A stretch of 64,000 nt of DNA. It comes from Castellaniella sp049673105. Its GTDB lineage: Bacteria; Pseudomonadota; Gammaproteobacteria; Burkholderiales; Burkholderiaceae_B. The stretch is from NCBI RefSeq assembly GCF_049673105.1, contig NZ_JBATXG010000006.1, forward strand, positions 176,537 through 240,536, written 5' to 3'. Shown piece after piece: positions 49,527 to 58,140 of the stretch. The translations under genes and the position numbers were made by a program. Within the stretch, counting starts at the first letter, position 1, and each line of letters begins with the position of its first letter. The notes under the pieces are model-generated. The model did no database searches. It was not told where the DNA came from and worked only from the letters and a program-made list of their open reading frames with translations.

Positions 49527-50942
49527 ATGCCTAATACCCAGCCCCCCCACAATCAGTTCGACAACAAGTCCCAGGCCTGGTCGGCCCGTTTTTCGGAACC
49601 GGTTTCCGACCTGGTCAAACGCTACACCGCGTCGGTGAACTTTGACCAGCGCATGGCCGCCTTCGACATCCAGGGTTCCCTGGCGCACGCCGACATGCTG
49701 GCTGCCGTCGGCGTCATCAGCGCCACCGACCTGGCCGACATTCAACGCGGCATGGCGCAGGTCCTGCAAGAAATCCAGGCGGGACAATTCCAGTGGTCGC
49801 TGGATCTGGAAGACGTCCACCTGAACATCGAAAAGCGGTTGGTGGAACTGATCGGCGACGCCGGCAAACGTCTGCACACCGGGCGTTCGCGCAACGACCA
49901 GGTCGCCACCGACATCCGCCTGTGGCTGCGCCATGAAATCGACCTGGCCATCGATCTGCTGGCCCAATTGCGCGCCCGCCTGGCCGCGCTGGCGCTGGAA
50001 CACGCCGACACCATCCTGCCGGGTTTCACCCATCTGCAGGTCGCGCAGCCCGTGACGTTCGGCCACCACCTGCTGGCCTATGCCGAAATGTTTGGCCGCG
50101 ATGCTGAACGCCTGGCCGACTGCCGCCGCCGCACCAACCGTCTGCCGCTGGGCGCCGCCGCGCTGGCGGGCACCAGCTATCCCATCGACCGCGAACGGGT
50201 CGCCCGCACCCTGGGCTTCGACGAAGTCTGCCGCAATTCCCTGGACGCCGTGTCCGATCGCGACTTCGCCATTGAATTCTGCGCGGCGGCGGCGCTGATC
50301 ATGACGCACATCTCGCGCCTGTCCGAAGAACTCGTCCTGTGGATGAGCCCGCGCGTGGGCTTCATCGACCTGGCCGACCGTTTCTGCACCGGCAGTTCCA
50401 TCATGCCGCAAAAGAAAAACCCCGATGTGCCCGAATTGGCGCGCGGCAAGACCGGTCGCGTGCATGGTCACCTGGTGGCCCTGCTGACCCTGATGAAAGG
50501 CCAGCCCCTGGCCTACAACAAGGACAACCAGGAAGACAAGGAAGGCCTGTTCGACACCGCCGACACCATCCGCGACACGCTGACGATCTTCGCCGACATG
50601 ATCGGCGGCATCCGCGTCAAGGCCGATGCCATGCGCGCCGCCGCCCTGCAGGGCTACGCCACCGCCACCGACCTGGCCGACTATCTGGTCAAACGTGGTC
50701 TGCCGTTTCGCGATGCGCACGAAACCGTGGCGCTGGCCGTGCGATCCTGCGAACAACGCGGCTGCGACCTGGCTGATCTGTCCCTGGACGAACTGCGCAG
50801 TTTCCACGCAGACATCCAGGACGACGTATTCCAGGTGCTGACGCTGGAAGGCTCGGTCGCCGCTCGCAAGCATATCGGCGGCACCGCACCCGAACGCGTG
50901 CGCATCGAAGCGCAACGGGTGCTGGACCAGACGGGGGGCTAA
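49527..50942 (+). CDS. argH: Argininosuccinate lyase
   Basis: Last step of arginine synthesis: splits argininosuccinate into arginine and fumarate, 471 residues. Fumarase/aspartase-superfamily blocks are VHLNIEKRL, HTGRSRNDQVATD and the signature GSSIMPQKKNPD (catalytic Ser region). It is divergent from glnB across a 68-base gap holding both promoters, and its 3' end overlaps trhO by four bases. Confidence 0.96.
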   Translation: MPNTQPPHNQFDNKSQAWSARFSEPVSDLVKRYTASVNFDQRMAAFDIQGSLAHADMLAAVGVISATDLADIQRGMAQVLQEIQAGQFQWSLDLEDVHLNIEKRLVELIGDAGKRLHTGRSRNDQVATDIRLWLRHEIDLAIDLLAQLRARLAALALEHADTILPGFTHLQVAQPVTFGHHLLAYAEMFGRDAERLADCRRRTNRLPLGAAALAGTSYPIDRERVARTLGFDEVCRNSLDAVSDRDFAIEFCAAAALIMTHISRLSEELVLWMSPRVGFIDLADRFCTGSSIMPQKKNPDVPELARGKTGRVHGHLVALLTLMKGQPLAYNKDNQEDKEGLFDTADTIRDTLTIFADMIGGIRVKADAMRAAALQGYATATDLADYLVKRGLPFRDAHETVALAVRSCEQRGCDLADLSLDELRSFHADIQDDVFQVLTLEGSVAARKHIGGTAPERVRIEAQRVLDQTGG

Positions 50943-51676
50943 ACCGCCGCGACGGCCAGATCCGTCCCCAGCACTTCACGTTCATCGAAGACGAAACAAC
51001 TGCCCTCGAACCCCGGACCGCCGGTTTCCTCGAAATATTTGAGGATGCCGCCTTCGAGTTGAAAAACATGGTCGAGTCCCTCCTCGGCCATGAAAATGGC
51101 GGCTTTTTCGCAGCGGATGCCACCGGTGCAGAAACTGACCACGGTCTTGCCTGCCAGTTCGGCACGGTGCTCTCGCACTGCGGCGGGAAATTCTGAAAAT
51201 TTCGTCAGCCGCCAATCGATGGCATCGGTGAACGTGCCGGCATCCACCTCGAAACCATTGCGAGTGTCCAGCATGACGACCTCGCGCCCTTCGTCATCCC
51301 GGCCCTGCGCCAGCCAGCGCGCCAGAGTCGGCGCATCCACCGCCGGCGCCCGCCCTGCTTCGGGCCGGATCGCCGGATGATTCATGCGGATGATTTCATG
51401 CTTGATTTTGACGCGTACGCGCTGGAACGGCACGGTATCGGAATAGCTGTATTTGGCCTGCAAAGGCGCAAAGCGGGCATCCGCGCGCAGCCAGCCCAGA
51501 AAGACCTCGATAGCGTCTTTGCCGCCCGCCAGAAAGACATTGATGCCTTCCGGCGCCAGCAGCACCGTGCCTTTCAGATCCAGCGCCACGATCCGGGCCA
51601 GGATGCGCTCGCGCAGATCCGGCAGATCATCCAGGGAAACAAACAGGTAGGCGGCAATATTGGTGATGGGCGGCAT
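50939..51676 (-). CDS. trhO: tRNA uridine(34) hydroxylase TrhO (rhodanese family)
   Basis: Oxygen-dependent tRNA U34 hydroxylase (YceA type), 245 residues. An N-terminal ferredoxin-like domain (GTVLLAPEGINVFLAG) precedes a rhodanese domain with the active Cys in VSFCTGGIRCEKA. The YSDTVPFQRVRVKIKHEI block is typical. It converges with argH, overlapping by four bases. The flanking genes (rlmD, rlmJ) also modify RNA, but it is not in an operon with them. Confidence 0.92.
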   Translation of the reverse strand: MPPITNIAAYLFVSLDDLPDLRERILARIVALDLKGTVLLAPEGINVFLAGGKDAIEVFLGWLRADARFAPLQAKYSYSDTVPFQRVRVKIKHEIIRMNHPAIRPEAGRAPAVDAPTLARWLAQGRDDEGREVVMLDTRNGFEVDAGTFTDAIDWRLTKFSEFPAAVREHRAELAGKTVVSFCTGGIRCEKAAIFMAEEGLDHVFQLEGGILKYFEETGGPGFEGSCFVFDEREVLGTDLAVAAV

Positions 51677-51718
51677 GACAGCAAGCGAATAAAAGATCAG
51701 GCCGCATTTTAGAGGGAA

Positions 51719-53041
51719 TCAGGGTTCAAATACCGCGATCGACTCCACGTGCGCCGTATGAGGGAACATATTGATCGCGCCTGCTGCCTTCAGCGACCAT
51801 CCGCCTACATGACACAGCACCCCCGCGTCGCGCGCCAGGGTGGCGGGATTACAGGAAACATATACGATGCGGCGCGGACGTTCGCCCGGCGCCAATTCAG
51901 CCAGCGCCTGCGCGACGGCCAGCGCGCCCTCGCGCGGGGGATCGATCAACATGCGATCGAAATAACCCAGGCTGCGCAACCAAGCCGCGTCCACCTCGAA
52001 CAGATTCAGCTCGGTGAATTCGACCTTGTCCGCCAGCCCCTGGCGGACAGCATCCTCGCGGGCGCGGGCAACCAGCGTAGCGCTGCCTTCGATGCCCACG
52101 ACTGCGCGGCTGCGCGTCGCCAGCGGCAGACTGAAATTCCCCAGGCCGCAAAACAGGTCGGCCACACGATCGTTTTGCTGAATAGCCAGCAGATCCAGCG
52201 CCCGCGCCACCATCGCCTGATTGATGTGCGGATTGACCTGGGTGAAGTCAGCCGGTCGATAGTGCATGCGCAGGCCGTAGGCCGGCAGCGCATAGGCCAG
52301 CACATCGATCCTGGCCGGGTCCAGCGGATGCGCGGTTTCAGGCCCCTTGGGCTGCAGCCACCAGTCGATGCCGTGCTGCGCGCCGAAGGCGCGCAACCGA
52401 TCCAGATCGGCGGGGGTCAAAGGTTCCAGGTGGCGCAGGCAGAAGACAGTGGCTTCGTCGCCCACCGCCACTTCGATCTGCGGCATGCGGTCGGGCCGCG
52501 ACAGGCCGCCGATCAGCCCGCGCAAAGGCACCAGCAAAGCGGACACATGGGGCGGCAGCACCAGACAGGACTGCATGTCCGCCACGTAGCTGCTGGCGCG
52601 CTCGCGAAAACCGACCAGGACGCCGCCTTTTTTTTGCACCAGCCGCACCGACAGCCGGGCGCGATGTCGGTAGCCGGCGGTCGGTCCCTGCAGCGCAGGC
52701 AGGATCTGCGATGGCCTGACTTTGCCGATATGTTCCAGCGCGTCTTCCAGGGAACGCTGCTTGACCGCCATCTGGGCGGCGGGTTCCAGGTGCTGCATGG
52801 CACAGCCCCCGCATACGCCGAAATGCGGACACGGGGGCTGCGTGCGCTGCGAAGAAGGCCGCAGGACTTGTTCTACGCGCGCTTTGTCGTAAGACGGTTT
52901 GCGCCGTGTCTGGCGCGCCAGGACGCGTTCGCCCGGCAAGGCACCCGCCACGAAAACGACTTTGCCTTCGTGGTGGGCTATCCCCTGCCCCTCCAGATCC
53001 AGCGATTCAATATCCAGGGGGTACAGAATGGGTTCAGACAT
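51719..53041 (-). CDS. rlmD: 23S rRNA (uracil(1939)-C5)-methyltransferase RlmD
   Basis: SAM-dependent RNA methyltransferase with a 4Fe-4S cluster, 440 residues. An N-terminal TRAM domain (DIESLDLEGQGIAHHEGKVVFVAGALPGE, core DLEGQGIAHHEGK) is followed by the Cys-rich CPHFGVCGGCAMQH. The methyltransferase part has DLFCGLGNFSLPLA, IDPPREG and the catalytic Cys in VYVSCNPATLARD. Start MSEPILYPL at 53041 overlaps the exonuclease stop by eight bases; the frame extends 32 codons further upstream without support. Confidence 0.93.
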   Translation of the reverse strand: MSEPILYPLDIESLDLEGQGIAHHEGKVVFVAGALPGERVLARQTRRKPSYDKARVEQVLRPSSQRTQPPCPHFGVCGGCAMQHLEPAAQMAVKQRSLEDALEHIGKVRPSQILPALQGPTAGYRHRARLSVRLVQKKGGVLVGFRERASSYVADMQSCLVLPPHVSALLVPLRGLIGGLSRPDRMPQIEVAVGDEATVFCLRHLEPLTPADLDRLRAFGAQHGIDWWLQPKGPETAHPLDPARIDVLAYALPAYGLRMHYRPADFTQVNPHINQAMVARALDLLAIQQNDRVADLFCGLGNFSLPLATRSRAVVGIEGSATLVARAREDAVRQGLADKVEFTELNLFEVDAAWLRSLGYFDRMLIDPPREGALAVAQALAELAPGERPRRIVYVSCNPATLARDAGVLCHVGGWSLKAAGAINMFPHTAHVESIAVFEP

Positions 53042-53813
53042 GATGCCAGGCAGATAGAAATTCTTTCCAGTGTGGTGCGTCAATGGCGGCGAGGGTGTCG
53101 CGCACCAATTCAAGTTCGGCGGCGTAGGACGTGGCATCCAGTTCGCCCTTGATCAGGCGATAGCGGCAATACACCAGCCAGGTATTGACCACGTCGGTTT
53201 CGCAGTAATTGCGCACGTGATCCCGGTCGCCGGCATGCCAGGCCTGCCAGACCTGACCGCCATCCATATCCAGTTTTCCAGGAAAACCGCATAGTTTGGC
53301 CAGTTGATCCAGCGGCGCATTGGCGCGGCCATTGAATTTTGCCAGCACGTCCATCAGATCGACGTGGCGCGTGTGGTAGCGATTCAAGTAGTTGTTGAAG
53401 CGGAAATCGCGGTCGTCCTCGCCCGTATCCCAGTAGCGGGGGGCCGCCACGCCGTGGATCAGGCTGCGGTAATGCAGCACCGGCAGATCGAAGCCCGATC
53501 CGTTCCAGCTGACCAGGGTTGGCGTGTAATGGCCGATGGTCTTGAAAAAGCCCGCGATCAGGGCGTCTTCCGGGTCGTCGGCCTGGCCCAGGGTGCGCAC
53601 CCGAAACCCCTGATCGTCGCGAAACGCGCAGCCGACCACCGCGATCTTCTGCAGGTGCAAGGGCAGAAAATCATTGCCATGCGTTTCGCGCCGCTCGGCC
53701 AGTGCGGTTTCGATCAGTTCGGCGTCGGGCAGATCCGCCCACTGGGGATTCAAGCGCCGCAGCCCTGCCGCGTCGGGAATGGTTTCCAGATCGAACACCA
53801 GAATGGGCGTCAT
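53034..53813 (-). CDS. PolB-type 3'-5' exonuclease
   Basis: Stand-alone DnaQ/PolB-superfamily exonuclease of 259 residues. Exo I is VFDLETIPD (D7, E9 region), Exo II is SWNGSGFDLPVL, and the final acidic motif is NYCETDVVNTWLVY. Its in vivo substrate is unknown. It overlaps nlpD (four bases, TCAT) and rlmD (eight bases), so nlpD, this gene and rlmD form one tight unit. In related bacteria rpoS commonly lies between nlpD and this exonuclease; it is missing here. Confidence 0.88.
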   Translation of the reverse strand: MTPILVFDLETIPDAAGLRRLNPQWADLPDAELIETALAERRETHGNDFLPLHLQKIAVVGCAFRDDQGFRVRTLGQADDPEDALIAGFFKTIGHYTPTLVSWNGSGFDLPVLHYRSLIHGVAAPRYWDTGEDDRDFRFNNYLNRYHTRHVDLMDVLAKFNGRANAPLDQLAKLCGFPGKLDMDGGQVWQAWHAGDRDHVRNYCETDVVNTWLVYCRYRLIKGELDATSYAAELELVRDTLAAIDAPHWKEFLSAWHHV

Positions 53814-54634
53814 CGTGCAGGCAGATAGGACAAGGGATTGACCGGCGTGCCTCGGCGGCGGATTTCAAAGTGCAGACGCGGCGACGTGGTGTCGGACTGG
53901 CCGATGGTGGCGATTTTCGCGCCTTTTTTCACCGTTTCACCGGTCTTGACCAGCAGGGTCTGATTATGCGCATACGCCGTGATGAAGCCATTGTTGTGCC
54001 CCAGCAGGATCAGGTTGCCCAGGCCACGGACCCCATTGCCCGCGTACATGACCTTGCCGTCGCTGGCCGCCACCACGGGCGAGCCGATGGCGCCGTCGAT
54101 GTCGATCCCTTTGGTGGTATTGCTGAAGCCCTGGATGATCTTGCCGTTGGCAGGCCAGCCCCAGGACACCAGATTGGCGTCGCTGGCGCGGGCGGACGAT
54201 GTCTCCGGCGCAGCAGCCGGCTCGGTCGCTGCCGGCGTTGTGCTGGCGGGACCGCCCTGGACCGGTGTGGCCACCGCCGTGGCCCCGCCCGAAGGCAGCG
54301 CCGTCCCGGAATCCAGGCGCAGCACCTGGCCGATCGCCAGCTGCTGAGGATTGGAGATATTGTTCAGTTGCGCGAGGCGCGAGACCTCCATGCCGTGAGC
54401 CTGCGCGATCTTGTAGAGCGTATCGCCCGCCCGAACGACATACGTTCCGCGCGCAGCTGCCTGCGCGCTCGACGAGGACGAGGCGTTGGAATGATCAGCG
54501 ACCGGAGCCCGCTGCGAACGCGATGCGCAGCCGGCCAATACCACGGTCGACAAAACAGCGGCCAACAGCAGTATGCGCCCGGTGCGCGGCGTTTGGGTGA
54601 ACGGAGCATCTGTCACCAGCGTCCCATCGAGCAT
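53810..54634 (-). CDS. nlpD: NlpD-type LysM/LytM lipoprotein, amidase activator
   Basis: Outer-membrane lipoprotein that activates septal peptidoglycan amidases, 274 residues. The signal ends in VLAGC36 (lipobox). A LysM repeat (YVVRAGDTLYKIAQAHGM, core GDTLYKIA) is followed by a Ser/Ala/Pro linker and a LytM domain (GIDIDGAIGSPVVAASDGKVMYAG, core SDGKVMYAG, then YAHNQTLL and LHFEIRRRG). The first zinc ligand positions are replaced (GIDID), so like E. coli NlpD it is a degenerate, non-catalytic activator. It follows pcm by 13 bases. Confidence 0.92.
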   Translation of the reverse strand: MLDGTLVTDAPFTQTPRTGRILLLAAVLSTVVLAGCASRSQRAPVADHSNASSSSSAQAAARGTYVVRAGDTLYKIAQAHGMEVSRLAQLNNISNPQQLAIGQVLRLDSGTALPSGGATAVATPVQGGPASTTPAATEPAAAPETSSARASDANLVSWGWPANGKIIQGFSNTTKGIDIDGAIGSPVVAASDGKVMYAGNGVRGLGNLILLGHNNGFITAYAHNQTLLVKTGETVKKGAKIATIGQSDTTSPRLHFEIRRRGTPVNPLSYLPAR

Positions 54635-54647
54635 ATGGTTCTCCTAC

Positions 54648-55463
54648 TTAGGGCTGCGTGCCGGGACGCAGCGGTACGAATCGAACATCTTCGAGTTCCA
54701 CCCGGTGCCAGGAAGCAGCGCCGGTGCGCTCGAAGAGAATAAGCCTTTGATGCGTCGTGCCTTCGGGGGCGACCAAACGCGCGCCGATAGCCAGCTGATG
54801 CAGCAGGACTTCAGGGATTTTAACGCCCGCAGCCGCCACGACAATGCCATCGAACGGCGCTCGGTGTTCCAAGCCCTGCATGCCGTCGCCAAACGACAGG
54901 CGCACACGCCCCCGCGAGCGACCACGCGACAGGTTCAGGCGCGCCTGATCGTACAGTCCGCGAATCCGCTCCACCGCGTAGACCTCGGGCACGAACTGCG
55001 CCAGCACCGCCGCCTGGTAGCCACAGCCGGCGCCGATCTCCAGCACCCGCTGGGGGGTGCGGCCATCGGCCATCATGGCCAGCATGTACGCCACGACCCA
55101 GGGCTGGGAAATCGTCTGCCCATAGCCGATCGGCAGCGCAGCGTCTTCGTAGGCCCGGCTGGCCAGCCCCTGATCCACGAAGTCGTGGCGCGCAACCGTT
55201 TGCATGGCCGCCAGCACCCTGTCATCGGTGATGCCCTGCTCACGCAGGCGGCGCACCATCTGAGTACGCAGACGATCAGAATTCAGGCCCAGATTGGCCG
55301 GTGCGGCAGGCGCCGCCGCCACGCCGGTCGCCGCCGGCAGACGCGGCCCCAGAATGCGGGTATTGCTGTTGGCCGCCGAATAACCCGGCCCCAACGTAGA
55401 GCTGCGAACCGGGCTGCGGCTAATCCGCAGCGACGAGTCCAACGGGCGACGCGGCTTGGTCAT
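54648..55463 (-). CDS. pcm: Protein-L-isoaspartate O-methyltransferase
   Basis: Methylates isoaspartyl residues for repair of aged proteins, 271 residues. The SAM loop is VLEIGAGCGYQAAVLA; other blocks are HDFVDQGLASRAYED, LPIGYGQTISQPWVVAYML (core GYGQTISQP) and LVAPEG. The first 60 residues are a Ser/Pro/Ala-rich extension without a clear domain, longer than in E. coli Pcm (208 residues); a later start is possible. It overlaps surE by four bases. Confidence 0.93.
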   Translation of the reverse strand: MTKPRRPLDSSLRISRSPVRSSTLGPGYSAANSNTRILGPRLPAATGVAAAPAAPANLGLNSDRLRTQMVRRLREQGITDDRVLAAMQTVARHDFVDQGLASRAYEDAALPIGYGQTISQPWVVAYMLAMMADGRTPQRVLEIGAGCGYQAAVLAQFVPEVYAVERIRGLYDQARLNLSRGRSRGRVRLSFGDGMQGLEHRAPFDGIVVAAAGVKIPEVLLHQLAIGARLVAPEGTTHQRLILFERTGAASWHRVELEDVRFVPLRPGTQP

Positions 55464-56206
55464 TGAGCACCCACCCAGTGCGCCACCGCCTGGGTCTGAG
55501 CGTGGTCGGTCAGATCCAGGCGCAGCGGCGTCAGAGAGACGGCAAGATCATCGATGGCGCCGAAATCCGTATCCGACCCGCTATCCAGGGCGGTGCCAAC
55601 GGGCCCGATCCAATAGACGGTTTCGCCGTACGGCGTCGTGCTGCGAACCACGGGTTCCGACGGATGACGCCGCCCCAGGCGCGTCGCTCGAAAGCCCTTC
55701 AACTGCCGATATGGCACAGCCGGAATGTTCACGTTCAGCAGCAAGGGTTCTTGCCAGGGCTGTTCCCGAAAGCGCGTCACCAGTTCGCGGGCCACCTGGG
55801 TGGCGGTATCCAGGTGCTTCCAGTCGCGCTCCACCAAGGAAAAGGCCATGGCGGGGATGCCGAAAAGATAGCCTTCGGATGCTGCCGCCACCGTGCCGGA
55901 ATACAGGGTGTCCTCGCCCATATTGGCGCCGTTGTTGATGCCCGACACCAACAGGTCCGGGCGAAAATCCAGCAGACCGGTCATGGCGATGTGCACGCAA
56001 TCCGACGGTGTGCCGTTGATGAAATGAAAGCCGTTGGGCGCCTGGCGCACCGACAAGGGGCGGCGCAGGGTCAATGAGTTCGACGCGCCGCTGCAATTGG
56101 TTTCCGGCGCCACCACCGTGATGTCCCCGAACGGACGCAGTGCCGCCACCAGGGCTTCGATGCCCGCGGCGTTGTAGCCATCATCATTGGTGACCAAAAT
56201 GCGCAT
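55460..56206 (-). CDS. surE: 5'/3'-nucleotidase SurE
   Basis: Metal-dependent nucleoside-monophosphate phosphatase, 248 residues. MRILVTNDDGYNAAG holds the metal-binding Asp pair; other blocks are VVAPETNCSGASNSLTL, GTPSDCVH and SGINNGANMGEDTLYSGTVAA (core INNGANMGEDTLYS). The start is fixed by the family N-terminus, with AGGCA-like bases just upstream; the frame stays open far beyond. First gene of surE-pcm-nlpD, divergent from plsY. Confidence 0.95.
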   Translation of the reverse strand: MRILVTNDDGYNAAGIEALVAALRPFGDITVVAPETNCSGASNSLTLRRPLSVRQAPNGFHFINGTPSDCVHIAMTGLLDFRPDLLVSGINNGANMGEDTLYSGTVAAASEGYLFGIPAMAFSLVERDWKHLDTATQVARELVTRFREQPWQEPLLLNVNIPAVPYRQLKGFRATRLGRRHPSEPVVRSTTPYGETVYWIGPVGTALDSGSDTDFGAIDDLAVSLTPLRLDLTDHAQTQAVAHWVGAQ

Positions 56207-56344
56207 TGCCTGCCCTACCTGACTGAAACCGGATGGTGCGAATTGTACTCGGGGATATCCCCTGTCTGGGTGACGTGACGGCTCGCGCACTTTAGAATGG
56301 CCCCCATTCCAATTTTCTGCGGCGACTGAATCGCCGCTACGTCC

Positions 56345-56986
56345 ATGTCCGAGTTCTTTTTTGCAGGCAGCATCATCCTGGCCCTGGCAGCAGGATACCT
56401 GATGGGATCCGTGTCCTTTGCCGTCGTGGTCAGCCGGATCATGGGCCTGCGCGATCCGCGCAGCTTCGGTTCGGGCAACCCTGGGGCCACCAATGTGCTG
56501 CGCGGCGGCAATAAGCTCGCTGCCGTGCTGACGCTGCTGGGGGATGCCGCGAAAGGCTGGCTGGCCGTCGTCCTGGCCGCCTGGGCCATCAGCCGGGGCT
56601 GGCTGCCGGATGCGGCGCTGCCGCTGGCAGGCCTGGGCGCCTTTCTGGGCCACTTATACCCCGTGTTCCTGGGCTTTCGCGGCGGCAAAGGCGTGGCCAC
56701 GGCGCTGGGCGTGCTGTTGGCCCTGCAGCCCTGGCTGGCGCTGGCCACGGCACTGACCTGGGCGATCGTCGCCGCCGTGACTCGCTATTCTTCGCTAGCA
56801 GCCATCATCGCCGCCATTTTTGCGCCGCTCTATTACATCCTGGGCGGCAACGTCGCCTGGCGACTGGACACCCTGGTGGCCTCGGTCATCGTCGCCATCA
56901 GTGTGCTGCTGCTGGCGCGCCATCATGAAAACATCGCCCGCCTGCTGGCCGGCAAAGAAAGCCGCATCGGCGCCAAGAAAAAGTAA
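56345..56986 (+). CDS. plsY: Glycerol-3-phosphate acyltransferase PlsY
   Basis: Inner-membrane enzyme using acyl-phosphate to make lysophosphatidate, 213 residues with five to six helices. Active-site loops are GSVSFAVVVSR, RSFGSGNPGATNVLRGG (GSGNxGATN) and FRGGKGVATALG, with HLYP between. The C-terminus is basic (SRIGAKKK). It converges with tsaD, with only one base between the two stop codons. Confidence 0.95.
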   Translation: MSEFFFAGSIILALAAGYLMGSVSFAVVVSRIMGLRDPRSFGSGNPGATNVLRGGNKLAAVLTLLGDAAKGWLAVVLAAWAISRGWLPDAALPLAGLGAFLGHLYPVFLGFRGGKGVATALGVLLALQPWLALATALTWAIVAAVTRYSSLAAIIAAIFAPLYYILGGNVAWRLDTLVASVIVAISVLLLARHHENIARLLAGKESRIGAKKK

Positions 56987-56987
56987 A

Positions 56988-58034
56988 TCAGACCGGGACG
57001 CACACGTCCTGCAGATCCCAACGCGGACGCACGGCGAAACCGGCATGGCGCAGGGCGGGCAGATCGACCAGCCCGGCCCGCAGCCGCTGCACCGCAGCCC
57101 AGGCAATCATCGCGCCATTGTCGGTACACAGGTGCAGAGGCGGGAAATATACTTGCCCGCCCAGATCGCTTAACGCCGTCTGCAGGTGCTGGCGCAGATG
57201 ACGATTGGCGCCGACACCGCCGGCCACGACCAGCCTCTTCAGTCCTGTGCGGCGCAAGGCCTGCAAGGATTTGGCCGCCAATACATCGACAATCGCGGCC
57301 TCGGTCGACGCCGCCAGGTCGGCGCGCGCCGCCAGGTCGGTTTCCCGACCCTCGGCCTGCAAGGCCCGCATGCGCGTCAACACCGCCGTTTTCAGCCCGC
57401 TGAAACTAAAATCCAGATCACCGCTATGCAGCATGGGGCGCGGCAAGGCGTATGTTTTGGGATCGCCCTGCTCTGCCAGACGGGACAGTTCCGGCCCACC
57501 CGGATAACCCAGCCCCATCAGCTTCGCGCTTTTATCAAAAGCCTCGCCGGCGGCGTCATCCAGTGTTTCGCCCAGCAACTGGTAGCGCCCCACCCCATCC
57601 ACACGCATCAACTGGGTATGCCCGCCCGATACCAGCAGCGCCACAAAAGGAAAGGACGGCACCTCATCGGCCAGCAAAGGCGACAACAAATGGCCTTCGA
57701 GATGGTGAATCGGAATGGCCGGCAGATCTCGGGCCCAGGCGAAGGCGCTGGCAAAACTGGCCCCCACCAAAAGAGCCCCGGCCAGACCAGGACCCGCCGT
57801 ATAGGCCACCGCGCCCAGATCGGCGGGCTGCGCCCCGGCTTCTTTCAGCACCTGGCGAGTCAGCGGCACGATCCGCCGGATGTGGTCGCGCGACGCCAAT
57901 TCAGGCACCACGCCGCCATATTCCCGATGCATGGCAATCTGGCTGTGCAGCGCATGCGCCAACAGACCGCGTTCCGTGCAGGCGACGGCCACCCCGGTCT
58001 CGTCGCAGGAGCTTTCAAATCCGATGATCAGCAT
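56988..58034 (-). CDS. tsaD: tRNA N6-adenosine threonylcarbamoyltransferase TsaD
   Basis: Catalytic subunit for t6A37 modification of ANN-decoding tRNAs, 348 residues. Family blocks are IIGFESSCDETGVA, the metal-binding HHLEGHLLSPL (His pair), VSGGHTQL, DDAAGEAFDK and KRLVVAGGVGANRHLR (core VAGGVGANR). It is oriented away from the purine permease, with a 106-base promoter gap. Confidence 0.96.
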   Translation of the reverse strand: MLIIGFESSCDETGVAVACTERGLLAHALHSQIAMHREYGGVVPELASRDHIRRIVPLTRQVLKEAGAQPADLGAVAYTAGPGLAGALLVGASFASAFAWARDLPAIPIHHLEGHLLSPLLADEVPSFPFVALLVSGGHTQLMRVDGVGRYQLLGETLDDAAGEAFDKSAKLMGLGYPGGPELSRLAEQGDPKTYALPRPMLHSGDLDFSFSGLKTAVLTRMRALQAEGRETDLAARADLAASTEAAIVDVLAAKSLQALRRTGLKRLVVAGGVGANRHLRQHLQTALSDLGGQVYFPPLHLCTDNGAMIAWAAVQRLRAGLVDLPALRHAGFAVRPRWDLQDVCVPV

Positions 58035-58140
58035 AGACCGCCAGTGTACTGCTGTTCACAAAAGGGTTTCAGCCGCTTTAGAATGGGCAAACGTAAAAAT
58101 ACGTCGTGAATAAATCGCTACCACCCTTGGGGACAAGATC

